Shown in pieces: positions 1 to 11,719 of a DNA stretch of 64,000 nt (position 1 is the stretch's first letter; each line of letters starts with the position of its first letter). Source of the stretch: Elmis aenea (lineage: Eukaryota; Arthropoda; Insecta; Coleoptera; Elmidae); contig OX393579.1 in the NCBI GenBank assembly GCA_947652605.1, forward strand, positions 5,022,001-5,086,000, read 5' to 3'. A program made the translations under genes and the position numbers. Below the pieces are notes generated by a model. The model was not told the origin of the DNA, made no database searches, and saw only the letters and a list, made by a program, of their open reading frames with translations.

Positions 1-154
1 CAGTTCTGGTCCAAAACCAAATCTTTAGTAACTTGCTCTTAATCCAATTTATTTTAATTTTTATTGAAGTTTACGATTACCTTGGTATTGTATACTGCAG
101 AAATTAATTTTGTTTGTCATAAGAACAATATTTTTTAGTTTTTATTGTAATTCA

Positions 155-417
155 TAATTGAAGACCTTAGTGCAAGAAGGGGATATGTGCAAAAATGTAA
201 AAAAAAAAAACTTGTACAGAAATGGGTTTTAAAATAAGCGCTTTTCATATGGTGCAAATGTGGGATAAGTAGGGCTTATAGAAATTATTTTTCTAAACCC
301 TACTTATCCCACATTTGCACCATATGAAAAGCGCAAATTTTAAAATCCATTTCTGTACAAGTCTTATTTTTTTACTTTTTTGCACATATCCCTTTCTTGC
401 ACCAAGGTCTTCAATTA
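155..417. mobile_element. Long palindromic (foldback) element
   Basis: Two arms of about 120 bp (155-274 and 298-417) are near-perfect reverse complements around a 23-bp spacer; the outer ends read TAATTGAAGACC and GGTCTTCAATTA. The arms differ mainly by small indels in A/T runs. No coding potential. This is a snapback MITE-like insertion or a recent inverted duplication; the family is not recognised. Its right end abuts the next element. Confidence 0.7.
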
Positions 418-739
418 CAGAACGCAACCCACTTAACACGTTGCGCCTACATAGGTATGCAGTGTGCTGAACAAAACGCCTACTTTTGTCATTTTTAGAC
501 AGCCTGCGTAACTGTTATGTCAAATTAGTTGCATGCCTATGTAGGCGTTTTGTGTCGTGGTTGCCTATCAATAGGCGCAACGTTTAGTGGGTTGCATACT
601 GTACATTACGCCTACATGGATATGCAATTAATTTAACGTCGTTTCTACGCAGGTTGCCTGAAAATGCCAAAAGTAGGCGCTTTGTTAAGCACATTGCATA
701 CCTATTTAGGCGCAAACTGCTAAGTGGGTTGCGTTTTGT
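417..739. mobile_element. MITE with about 70-bp terminal inverted repeats
   Basis: The left end (AACGCAACCCACTTA, on to CGCCTACTTTTG near 487) and the right end (CAAAAGTAGGCG near 668 to TAAGTGGGTTGCGTT) are reverse complements over about 70 bp. The inside repeats short pieces of the same sequence (GTAGGCG, TAGGCGCAAC). A possible 3-bp target duplication ATT lies at 414-416 and 740-742, which would mean insertion at the edge of the neighbouring palindrome. No transposase is present; superfamily unknown. Confidence 0.7.
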
Positions 740-810
740 ATTTCAGTAGGCGCCTGTTATCAATAAATATATTAATTATGTTTAGACTTTTTCAAGCGGA
801 TTCCACACAA

Positions 811-1240
811 ATAATTTAGTTAAATTATAGATGGCAGCACAACAGAAAAACAAAAAATAAATACATGTTGTAGAAGTGTCAAAAGATGTTCGATAGTTTA
901 TTGTACAAGCCTACCAATTTCATTAACCTAAATTAAATGGTTTAGTACTTTAAGGGCTGCGAATACCAATCTGGGACACCTGGTATATTAAAAATCACCC
1001 CAAGTTTTACGCATCAAAATAATTTAAAGCTATTTGAAAAAATTATAGATGGCAGCACAACAGAAAAACGAAAAATGTTGCAGAAGTGTCAAAAGATGTT
1101 CAATTGTTTATTTATTCTACAAGCCTACCAATTTCATTATCCTAAATTAAATGGTTTAGTGCTTTAAGGGGTGAGAATAACAATCTGGAACACCCGGTAT
1201 ATTAAAATTCACCCTAATTTTTCAACATCAAAATAATTTA
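811..1240. repeat. Tandem duplication, about 218-bp unit
   Basis: Two head-to-tail copies with period about 218 bp: AATTATAGATGGCAGCACAA occurs at about 824 and at 1041, and the following sequence (AAAAGATGTTC, CAAGCCTACCAATTTCATTA, TAAATTAAATGGTTTAGT) recurs in the same order. Each unit ends near GGGACACCTGGTATATT or GGAACACCCGGTATATT, resembling the CAGGGTGTCC termini of transposons elsewhere in the window. It lies just downstream of the last visible TRIM exon, inside its intron. Confidence 0.75.
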
Positions 1241-1275
1241 AAACAATTACAAGTTAATTACAAAAAAAAAATTAC

Positions 1276-4200
1276 CTGTGCAGCTTCTCCCACTTAAGCC
1301 CTCATTGGTAATGTGTTTGACGAATTCGAGGTCCTGATTTAAAACTTTAATCCTAGAATTTCCCGTATCCAAAACGTAAACCATATGATCCAAGTCGTCG
1401 ATGGCCACGGAAACGGGCTGCATAAACTCGTCTTTACCACTCCCGCGCGTCCCGTGAACGTGCGTCGGGTTGTTATGTTCACTCACGTCGAAATACAAAG
1501 GAATGTCCTTTATCGGCCTATCGAAGACAGTAATTTTGATGCCGTACCGTCCCGGCATCGGCGGTCTAAACCGTATTTTATAAGTACCGTCATCACAGTC
1601 ATTTATTACAACAGGAACGAGAACTGAAGCACCCTCGGGTTCAACGGATAAGACTTCAGCTTGAATCGGATCTCCACCGGTCCGTCGTGGATCTCCGTGA
1701 TAATCGACAGTCTCTAGAGTTACGACACTTTCGATCCCGGCTATGTTTTCGCTGTCGATGTGCGCCGTACATAAACTGGGAAACGTCGTGCTCGTTCGCA
1801 CTTTTCCTAGTTCGGTGAATCTGTGCTCGATCGCTGCGATGCTTTCTTGCATGAAATCGCATGATAGGAAACAGTTTTCTCTCGGCTCCCCTAAATTCGT
1901 CGCTGCATCCAGCTTCTCCGTCAGACTTTCTATTCGTTGTGTAATGTTCCGGACTTCGACCTGATACTGAAGACCTTGGCATTCTTGTTCTACCTGAAAA
2001 ATCGCATCAATTTAAAATTTCGCAGTGCATTACACATTCGTTGCACTCTGCGCATGAAATGAATACGTAATTTGTTTGCCTGCATGTCATGAATTTCACA
2101 TAAAAAATACCAAACTGGTTTCGGCCGTACTTACTTTATTTTTTTCAGCTTCTATAAGGGCGTACTGTTCTTCTAAAACTTTTCTCTTTTCCTTACACAT
2201 ATCTTCGACGGCGGTCATCATTTCTTGTTTTCTTTTGTCCACCATTGCTTGAATATGTTGGAATGTAACATTGACTTTTTCTAAACAACATTCTTTGGAA
2301 TCGTTTAATTTTTGTAATTCTTTCGTGACACCTTCTTGCGCTTGAGTAAGCTGAAAATAAAAAATAACTACACTGAATAAGTCTTCAGGACTGTAAAATT
2401 GAATTAAAGGCAAATTTAATCTATAAAATCACAATTTTTCTGTTCTGAAATATTTTAATATGAGCTTAGCACGTGCTTATTTTGCTTAATCCAGCCTTGG
2501 GACGTTTACAAGAAAAAAAATCAGTTCATAATTCTATGACATGAAGGTACATGTATTAAATCACTATTTAATGCTATTAGAAACCACAGCGATGCAGTTT
2601 TTTGAATTTTTATCACCGCTCGGAACAAGAACAAGAAAATATTGTATAAATTATTTATTTTAGAGTTAAAAATAATTTTATTACAACAAAATTAAACAAA
2701 ATTTACTTATTTGGGCTTAAATGTGATTATTTGATGTTCAATGTTGATTTAATGGGTGAAATCATGAATTTAACGCTAGCCGATATTGTAAATCGGCAGA
2801 CGGTTCAGTAGACGGCTAAATATGAAAATTACAACCTTTCAAGATTAGATAGACATTGAATTTTTACATTTATACATGCATATTAAGCTTCTTTATCAAT
2901 TGCAATACCTAAATTAGCCAGATTTTGCTTGTATTAAACGTTATCTTTAAAAAACAAGAAACATTTCTGGTTTAACCCAACTTTCGTTAGTACTATTTTG
3001 ATGAATTTTGGGCAAATACCTATTTAAATGGAATCCTAATGCCCAAAAACGGTTGAAACAAACAATTTTTTATTAAATAATTCATTGCTTCATAAATAAT
3101 TTTGCAAAAAATTGTCACCGTTGACAGATGGTTACGATAATTGATCGTCATCACATAAACATTGAAATCGGAAATTTCTAGACTAAATAAGCTCTATTAT
3201 GGGTTGTTTATCAATTCTATAACATATTAACTTTACTTTAAGCTAAAAAACAAAACTTAAAAGCATATTTTGTTCATGTATCTTATGTAGTATTAAATAC
3301 AGTAATTTATTAAAATGAAAAAAAATCATTTACATGTAAAAATAAATAAGAATTTACTTTTATGCAATTAAAATATATTAAATCACTAAACTTTTTAATG
3401 TCATACGCTTAGAAACCGCATAGCTTGTAGTTCGATGCAGTTTTTTGAATTTTTATTACCGCTCTGAACGAGAACCAAATAATATTGCGTAATTTATTTA
3501 TTTTAGAGCCAGAAATGATTCTACTACAATAAAACTCAACAAAATCGAGTTATTTTGAGCTTAAATGTGATTGTTTGATGTTAAATGTTGGTTTAATGGG
3601 CGAAATCACGAATTTAAAGCTTGCCGATATTGTAAATCGGCAGAAGGTTCGGTAGACGGCTAAATATGAAAATTACAACCTTTCAAGATTAGATAGACAT
3701 TGAATTTTTACATTTATACATGCATATTAAGCTTCTTTATCAATTGCAATATCTAAATTAGCCAGATTTTGCTTGTATTAAACGTTATCTTTAAAAAACA
3801 AGAAACATTTCTGGTTTAACCCAACTTTCGTTAGTACTATTTTGATGAATTTTGGGCAAATACCTATTTAAATGGAATCCTAATGCCCAAAAACGGTTGA
3901 AACAAACAATTTTTTATTAAATAATTCATTGCTTCATAAATAATTTTGCAAAAAATTGTCACCGTTGACAGATGGTTACGATAATTGATCGTCATCACAT
4001 AAACATTGAAATCGGAAATTTCTAGACTAAATAAGCTCTATTATGGGTTGGTTATCAATTCTATAACATATTAACTTTACTTTAAGCTAAAAAACAAAAC
4101 TTAAAAGCATATTTTGTTTATGTATCTTATGTAGTATTAAATACAGTAATTTATTAAAATGAAAAAAATTCATTTCCAGGTAAAAATAAATAAGAATTTA

Positions 4201-7200
4201 CTTTTATGCAATTAAAATATATTAAATCACTAAACTTATTAATGTCATACGCTTAGAAACCGCATAGCTTGTAGTTCGATGCAGTTTTTTGAATTTTTAT
4301 TACCGCTCTGAGCGAGAACCAAATAATATTGCGTAATTTATTTATTTTAGAGCCAGAAATGATTCTACTACAATAAAACTAAACAAAATCGAGTTATTTT
4401 GAGCTTAAATGTGGTTGTTTGATGATAAATGTTGGTTTAATGGGTGAAATTACGAATTTAAAGCTTGCCGATAGTGTAAATCGGCAAAAGGCTCGGTGAC
4501 AGCTAAACATACAAATAACAATCTTATAAGATTAGCTAGGCATTGGATTGTTGCATTACTACATGAATATTAATCACCTTTATCAATTGTAATACCTAAA
4601 TTAGCCTGAGTTTGCTTGTATTAAATGTTATTTTTAAAAAACAAGAAAAAATTCTGGTTTAACCCAACTTTCAATATCACAATTTTAATGAATTTTGAGT
4701 AAATACCTATTTAAATAAAATCATCACACCCAATAAAGGGTAAAATAAATATTTTTTTTTGTTATAGAACTCATTGCTTCATACATAATTTTGCAAAAAA
4801 ATTATTACCGCTGACAGATGGCGCCGGTATTACTTCATGGTCATATAAATATTTAGCTAAAAAACGAAACCTTAAAATATTCTGTTTATTTATTTTAAAT
4901 AGTATTAAATAAAGTAATTTATTAAAATGAAAAAAATTATTTAGACATCTAATTATGCTTATTTAAATTAAAATAGGCATAATTTTGCATGAAATTGTAC
5001 GTACAGCTTTATAAATACTTTTTTTAACAACGAAAATAAGATATTTTAGTTGGTTCAATGAAACATAATGAAGGTTTAATTTTGTAGACCGAACGAAGGG
5101 ATGTTTCAGGGCCGGATTAAGACTTTTAGAGACCCCTAGCCCTAAAAAGATTTAAAAAAATTACCTTCGAAATGCATTCGTTTGCTTTATATAACAATAT
5201 CTCGGACATTCTTTTAATGGCAATAGAAAATGGTATGATTGTGTGTTCAGCACACGTGCTATTCACATCGTTGTGGGAGCCCCCAGTGCACAACGTACAA
5301 AATACTGTATCACACGTCTCACAAAACAGCAACTCCTGGTTTATGTGAACAGAGCATTTAGGTATGACTTCCCGTCTCTGCCTGGACATCAAATCGAGCA
5401 ACTGATTTACTAGAAACGACGGCGGCAAAGCTTGTACACCACCTCTTGGGATAGTTATCAGCTCTCGACATATGGGACATCGAAACGTTCCTGTATCACG
5501 GGTCTGAGATGCAGCTATCCTCGTTAGACAATGCAGGCAAACGGTGTGTGAACATGGCAGCAATTTTGGCGTATGCTCGTTACCATCGTACATGCCTGGA
5601 AAAATTTTTTGTTCTAGTGAAACTTACAAAACACAGATAATATACAACAAACGTTTACATATCAAATTGGCAGTATTTTGATATGCATCGTCTCAAAAAC
5701 CCATGCAGTTATTTTTTATTTTGACTAAATAAATTTTCCATAATTTAAGAATAAAAACTGATACTTCCACCAGTCCATAAGCCATCTGCAACAACAAAAG
5801 TGTTGTTTTACTACCACTGCATATTTAAAACTCCTAAAAGTGCTTTGGAATGATGCCACCACCCAGTGGCGTAGCGAGGGTAAATGACGCCCGAGGCATT
5901 GTTTTTTTTGACCCCCCTTGATCCATATTTTTATTGTAGTTTATAAGTTTTAAGCAGAATAATGTTTTATTATTTATTTAAATACACTGTAATGCTAATG
6001 AGAACAAATTTTAATAGTATAATAGCATTTTAGTTTTCTGACTTTAAATAAAAGAAATAAGCGCAAATGTATTTTGTCTTCGCGCTCGGGGTATCAATAC
6101 CCCCCTTCGCTTCGCCACTGCCTCCAACCATTAATAATGAACCACTATTTTTATAATCCAAGAGCGTAGCTAACCCTAATAAAATATCCATCTTTACTGC
6201 TTTTGTTAGTGCACCCAATAGCATATGCCAGCGTTTTCCAAAATGGGTTCTGCGGAACCCCAGGTTTCCAAGGGACAATTCAGGGATTTCGCGTGTTTAT
6301 AGGTGTTGGTTTGTTTATTTTTACAGCATTTAAATCACTCCACTATAATAAAGCATTAACTTTTATCAATAAAACATTTTTTGTTCCAATTAATGTTTTA
6401 TCAAAATTGGGGAGGTCCATAAAATATAGGTATGGTTAGGGTTCCTCATTTTTTTTTAAATCGTGACAAATAAGTTTGGGAACCGCTGGCATAAGCAACG
6501 CGTTTTTTGAGTTCTACTGAAGCGAAATTTGGTTTTCGCTGCATTTAACAGTTGCAGTAACCTGAAGATATCCTTTGCAAAGAGGACAAAACGTCGCGTC
6601 AATAAAGCTTAAAAGACGCGAACTTCTACAGAGAATTCCTTAGAGCTATTATTTAAATACAATTGAAGAATGAGAGTATTTTCAGCCACTGAGCAACTGC
6701 TTAAATTTTTCCTACAGTGTATTTATAATACAATACAACGCTTACAAAAGGAACTGTGTTTTCGCAGCTTTCAAAGTTTTTTTTTTTAATTGCAGAATTT
6801 CAAGCTTCCAAAAAGTTCTGATAAAAAAATCAACAGGGATTGCACTTTTCAGCCCCCTGTGGAGGTGGGAGATGATTAAAAATATTACTATAGGAAACCT
6901 TTAAATAAGTATAAAACATCTTCCAGTTGTCATTCTCCTACACATCTCCATATTTGAGAAATAAAATAAAAACCTAATTTAGCCGCTCCCCTTTAGGGGG
7001 TGTAACTCCGATAGGAGACGTCTTATAAAAAAATATATATAAAAGCCCCCCCTTAATTTTCGATAAGGAATTACTTCCCGAAGTTTTTCGCAATATTTAA
7101 TTATCTGCCCTCTCATTTTCCCCCCAAAAAATTGACCTACTCCACTTCATAATAAACGGCCGTATAAGTATTGCCGTCTGCAATCTTTTCAAAATATTGA

Positions 7201-8202
7201 TAATATCACAAGATAAGAAAACAACAAAAAGCATCCACATTTTGGAACATATTTCGCCGTCGACATTTTGAGAATATCTAAATTTAGACCAACTGACGCG
7301 TTTAATGTACACACTTCGTTACTCGAGTTAATATTATGGGCCGTTAAAAATTGTAATAAAATTTTATTTAAGATTAAACTTCTATTTATAGTCGATTTTG
7401 GATTAATTGCGCTCGACGGCCGCTCGCAGATACGAAAATATGTTCGGTAAAATAAAAACCTGACAGCATTTTAATCTTTCGCGCATTATAAACGCGATTG
7501 TGAAGTGCGGCAGATATTTCCGTATTTAATTTTTTTATTGGGCTATTAAATAATTAACAGGACCTTTTGATACTCGGTTCAATAAACTACTAAAAAGTAT
7601 AAAAAAATCGGTATTGGAAAGCATTTACGTCGTCCGAAAAATACTGACAGTGATTAACAGCAATAAAAATAATTTAAATAAGGTTAATTGCAAATCAGTT
7701 ATATTATCTTTTATTGAAATGCAATACTAGTTTCAAGACTCTCATCTCTTCGTCAGTTACAGCCTTATTTATTTCTTTAAAAAAATATTTAAGCTTATTT
7801 ACATTAATAAATAAATCACCTAAAAAGAATCTTACAATATCGCCAATATATTTAAGTTCAAATAAATATCATTTATCTTTTTTTATAAAGGATATCAAGT
7901 AGAAACGCTAGACCTGTTACAAGTTTATCGTCTCTTCATTAGAGTTTTTTAAATTTATGACCCTAAATTCATTTATAAATGCATCACCTTCAAGGAGATA
8001 CTGCATGAAAATAATAATTACGCCAATATTGTTAGTGTAAGCGTATTACTTATTAGTTTATAAAAGCAAATATGGCGATTTTGGTGCATTCTAAAAATAA
8101 TAAATCCTTACATAAGCATGTTCCACAGGTAAGAAAGCTTTCGTTAAAGTCTTCATAATTGATGCTAACTGTTTCGACCAGGGTTGAGGTCATACTGGAC
8201 AT
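1276..8202 (-). CDS. TRIM-family E3 ubiquitin ligase (RING, B-box, coiled coil, filamin, NHL), 5' part
   Basis: Spliced minus-strand gene, incomplete at its 3' end. Coding exons in reading order: 8202-8112, 5595-5165, 2350-2135, 1993-1276. All junctions are GT-AG and phases agree (T|GC makes one Cys codon; the next two junctions fall between codons; the last visible donor leaves phase 1). The visible product is 485 residues. RING at about 26-75: the pair CGTC is in exon 1, and LPCSHTVCLHC plus CPIC are in exon 2. A B-box follows at about 100-145 (CSVH, CETC, CTLC). A charged coiled coil spans about 150-330, a filamin-type Ig domain about 350-445, and the first NHL strand (VYVLDTGNSRIKVLN) about 463-477. 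This order matches TRIM2/TRIM3 and nematode nhl-1 type proteins: cytoplasmic ubiquitin ligases whose NHL propeller binds substrates or RNA. The start is the first in-frame ATG after the acceptor at 8222; a second ATG lies three codons on. The exact orthologue is not settled, so no symbol is given. Confidence 0.9.
2579..4990. repeat. Three-copy tandem repeat, unit about 844 bp, in TRIM intron
   Basis: Copies start at about 2579, 3411 and 4255, each opening with AGAAACC followed by GATGCAGTTTTTTGAATTTT. Copies 1 and 2 are nearly identical over long stretches (for example 2821-3240 against 3665-4084). Copy 3 is shorter and more diverged after about 4490. Copies 2 and 3 share an insertion (CATAGCTTGTAGTTC) that copy 1 lacks. 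No ORF and no terminal inverted repeat were seen. The array fills most of the intron between exons 3 and 2. It could be a young satellite seed or an unequal-crossover triplication. Confidence 0.9.
5864..6120. mobile_element. MITE with CAGTGGCG termini
   Basis: The left end CAGTGGCGTAGCGAGGG (5864) is matched by the reverse complement of the right end (CAGTGGCGAAGCGAAGGG, ending at 6120). The element is 257 bp and AT-rich inside. Flanks CCACCACC and CCTCCAAC match at 6 of 8 positions and may be a decayed 8-bp duplication, which would suit a hAT-type element. It lies in the TRIM intron between exons 2 and 1. A fragment of the same end recurs near 62608. Confidence 0.7.
6553..6620 (+). repeat. 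Degenerate hammerhead-like motif, Penelope-type relic
   Basis: TTGCAGTAACCTGAAGA is followed by a short hairpin (TCCT ... AGGA) and then CAAAACGTCGCG. This has the order CUGANGA - stem II - GAAAC - GUC of a hammerhead core, with the conserved GAAAC changed to AAAAC. A related arrangement is at about 8372. Active folding is doubtful; read as a decayed terminal repeat. Confidence 0.3.
6796..7098. repeat. Dispersed 300-bp repeat, copy 1
   Basis: Closely matches 14778-15079 in the same orientation: CAAAAAGTTCTGATAAAAAA, CAGCCCCCTGTG, GAGATGATT, CCGCTCCCCTTTAGGGGG, GGAGACGTCT and CCTTAATTTTCGATAA all recur in order. No ORF of note. It contains short self-complementary stretches (CCCCTTTAGGGG). 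Probably a SINE or non-autonomous element of unknown family. Confidence 0.75.
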
Positions 8203-8221
8203 TCTCTCCCCAAGTCGCGTT
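8112..8221 (-). other. First visible TRIM exon (5' UTR end plus start codon)
   Basis: On the minus strand a pyrimidine-rich tract ending TTTGTTCCAG sits just before 8221, a good splice acceptor; 19 nt of leader follow, then ATG at 8202-8200. The exon ends at 8112 before GTAAGG. An acceptor upstream of the start codon means at least one non-coding first exon lies further right; it was not identified. Confidence 0.75.
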
Positions 8222-8315
8222 CTGGAACAAAAGAAAAAAACATTTAAAAAACAGTTCGCCATAATAAAACATTAAACAGATTGTAAACTATGGCGTTGGT
8301 TGCGCCTCTTAAGGT

Positions 8316-8425
8316 TTCTGGACGTTTCGTTTATCTTCAAGGTACTACAACAGTAACATAAAACAATTGCAGCATTCTGAAGATGCACCTTGCAATGCGT
8401 ACGAAACGTCGGTTCTAAAACCTTA
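8316..8425. repeat. Inverted pair of hammerhead-like relics
   Basis: Plus strand at about 8372-8412: GCAGCATTCTGAAGATGCA, then CGAAACGTCGG, the layout CUGANGA - hairpin - GAAAC - GUC. About 45 bp to the left the reverse complement of its end occurs (GACGTTTCG with ATCTTCA). Two unpaired bases separate the hairpin from GAAAC, so the core is imperfect. Similar inverted paired motifs bound the Penelope-like element at 38721-40067. Confidence 0.35.
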
Positions 8426-8429
8426 AATG

Positions 8430-11300
8430 ACGCGTTCCAATCTTAAACCACAAATTAACTTTAGTAAGGAAGCATAATTGAATAAAAATTGCACTGTATT
8501 AAAGTTAAAAATTATCCAACACATATTTAAGTTGACATTTTTGTAAAAATTGGTTTCATCTGAATAAATATACAAGTTTTTAAACGCATTTGTGACACAA
8601 AAATGCCTACTTTCTGGCGCCTAGCTTGTCTTATTGATTAATTTAGTTTCTATAATAAGCACGTTCCAATTTATCATAACCTGATGCAAAAATGTTCGCA
8701 CACTCCTGCAAATGCAAATATTTACATCAATAAACCGTTACCCACGTGTTACACGATGCATTTGTTAAACTTCTTATTCCGTTTTGCAACAAATTCTGAT
8801 GCAGAAATTTGTTTATGTTAAATGAAAAAGAGAAATAGCAAACTCCAATAAAATGTTTTAAGCGAATCATTTGCATATAGTTCCACAGTGCAATACGGAA
8901 TAGAAAAACCAATTACCATTTTTTTTTTGTTAGTGTTCTCAAGATTTCTCTGTTGTTTTATTGCCTTTGTGGGTAATATATTTATAAATTAATAAATTTT
9001 ATAAGTGTGTCATATTAATTTGATGCAATAAACTTAATTTACATACGATGCATACTACAGGAGGAGTGAATGACTGCTTTTTATTGTTCAGAGATTGTTT
9101 TAGATTTAAGTCACACGTTTTGGTTTCACTTATATCTTTAAACACTTCTTAGTAACGTACTTAAAACCCACATTCTTTTTTTGTTGTTGGTTATTATACA
9201 AATTAGTCTTGGGCATCACAAGTTAAACAGTGGCTTTTTTTTGTAAATTTAATTTTTTTAAGTTACTAATAAATATATCTTTATTTTTTTGTTGTAATAA
9301 CTCATTCAGTTTGCACTTACCGCTTTAAAAACATATACTCAGGCGTTCCTAATTTAAGTTTTAAATACAAGACCCAGAAAGATAACGCAAAAATCACAGA
9401 ATTTACATTTTTCCCATGAATACAAAACTTATTTCTCCGCGCACATGACACCGAATTATGCGATGAAGACTTGTGAGAAATTATAAAGGTATTTCAGATA
9501 GTTTTAATGAGCACGTGCATTAACAGTTAGATTTATGTACATAATCCCAACGATCCGTGTTTGCATTTCGTTTTCATCATCATCATTAGCCAAGTTATGT
9601 TAAATAAATATATGCGGCGTCTTGTTAAATCGACGTTTGTTGGCAGAGTTTTATATAGATTTTGATTTAGAATTCATTATGATCTACGTACGTTCCTGTT
9701 TAAGTATGTTTGTCATAAGATCGTCCATGCTCATACAACCATTTATCCACTTCGCTAAACAAATCACTTAAAAACGTGAAAACAGACAGTACAGTCGTAT
9801 AGCTGTGAAATTTATAAACTTAAATGCGAAATTGTGTTTGAATTGGATGTTTCACAGAATTTTGATTGTGGTTTTTTATGTGCTGTTAAAATGCCATAAA
9901 AGAAACGAAAAAGAAAGTCAAAAAATACGAAGTGGGATATTGGAACATGTAAAAAATAACTGTATCAGAACATCAGAAGTTTGCTATGCAGATGACAAAA
10001 ATTTTGCAGAACGGATTTTTTTTTGGGAAAATTGGGCTTTTCAGTTTTTTTTTCCAAGAATTGCGGCTGATGATGAGTCTTCCTGTGACTCTTCTACAAA
10101 ACTAGAGTCCATGCAGTGGGTTCATAAATGCTACTCGTCCCCAAATTGGGCTAAAATCAATGTTCTGCAAAAAAAAAATACGGCCAGTTTTCTGGGATGA
10201 AGAAGGGTATTTTACTGATTGAATATATGCAGAAGGGTCCTTTCCAAATCTTAAAAACAGCGATTAGAAATTAACCCAAGCTTAATACATTCATTTAACG
10301 AGTGTTGCATAAGTTGATGATATACTAGTGAGCAATTTTGCGGTTATTTTACTCCATTTCGCTAAATTTGGTTAAATTAATAAACATTTCGTTTCTGGGT
10401 GCGTTGATTTTGAATCATTACGTACAAAATAGCAATTTTAGCTTCGATCTATTCGATAAAGTTTCATAAATCAAAACGAAAATATAAACAAGAAATTAGA
10501 GAGCACCAAGTACGTAATACTGTGGAATTTTGAGCACCTTGTATAATTCATTTTACTTATGTAAATCGTCTATTTCATCCGCCGTATAAGCCTGTATTAT
10601 AGGTCACTATTATAATATGGTAATCGCATTATATTGAACACCTCGACTGTGCACAGAGAATGTGCGATTGAATTAATTTAATAACAATAATACGACACAC
10701 CTATGGCAGCCGATAAAAAGCAGAATGGCATACACGCGTTAAGGATTTTTTCATCGAAACCAAAAAGAGGAAAATTAAATTTGTCGGTTTTACAATTTAG
10801 CGGTTTTGCGTCCGATGTTGTTCGGTTTCGTAAGGCAAAAACAAGCCTAGACCGCCGTAGAGATGCCAAAGACCTAGCCGGCAAGTTCACGAACCTCTGG
10901 TCCGTATTAAGCAAACGGCTGTAGCCATGGTTACATTCCGATATGCTGCAGTAAACATTTATATGCGTCTCGGTGGTAAAGTGAATCGCCACACAGTGGT
11001 CAAAACTTTCTTGATAAGAGATTGTCGAAGAAAGTAAATAAGTTTAATTATAATTAACATCAGTCAGATGGTCCAGTAAGCATGAAGGGCTATACGCAGC
11101 TGTCAACAAAAATAGACCACAAACGTTGAGGAACAAAATTCATTTTTTATCACAAGTTATAAATAAAAACTACGATTAAAAGTATTTGTACGCCGCCAAA
11201 GTGCACTGCAGTACATTCTACTCAACTGCATTTAAAAAATTGATACTATAAAGCGACCGATAACCAATATTCCCTCTAATTTTTACCAACTATAGTGCGC
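8430..11300. other. No recognised gene
   Basis: AT-rich DNA. An open frame at 9805-10200 has no family resemblance and a composition typical of chance. The segment 10678-10992 is less AT-rich and open on both strands, but no splice context or family supports a gene. This may be part of the first TRIM intron. Confidence 0.5.
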
Positions 11301-11310
11301 ATTTCTCTTT

Positions 11311-11596
11311 TTTTTTGAAATATTGAGCATAATTTAAAAGCAAAATGGTACTTATGATATATCATTGTGAAGAGAAATTGATTTAGAATGTGATTCTGTG
11401 AAAATATACAGGGTGTTGTATTTAAAAAACAAAAGTTGGATATTTTTCCGAAAAACAGGTAGGCCTTGAAACAAAATTTTTAGCACCATTTTGTAGACCA
11501 GCTTTTGTTTAATAAGTTTCTTATTTAACATTTTTTGGTAACTTTAATATTTTAGCAGATATAAGCTGGACAATGAAAAATCAGCCACACTGTATA
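11311..11596 (+). mobile_element. Single arm of foldback element family (as at 37951-38714)
   Basis: About 285 bp that closely match 38431-38714 and, inverted, 37951-38230. Landmarks in order: GAAATATTGAGCATAATTT, GGTACTTATGATATATCATT, ATACAGGGTGTTGTATTT, GTTGGATATTTTTCCGAAAA, GCTGGACAATGAAAAATCAG. It ends near CCACACTGTATA. No coding frame. Confidence 0.75.
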
Positions 11597-11719
11597 TCTC
11601 AGTAAACATCCACTTCAGGAAAAAATATTTTGATTAAAAGTTGTTTGGTACTTGGCTTTCCACCACAAGACAAAATTTAATTTTTTTTCCCGAATAACAA
11701 AAGCGCAATGAAAAACAAT

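Noticed and set aside
1656..1982. Open frames overlapping the TRIM filamin exon
   Set aside because: Shadow frames. The true frame continues the coiled coil through the acceptor at 1994 and encodes filamin and NHL sequence.
9805..10200. 131-codon plus-strand frame
   Set aside because: No motif, no splice or start context, and homopolymer-derived residues; most likely chance in a stop-poor patch.
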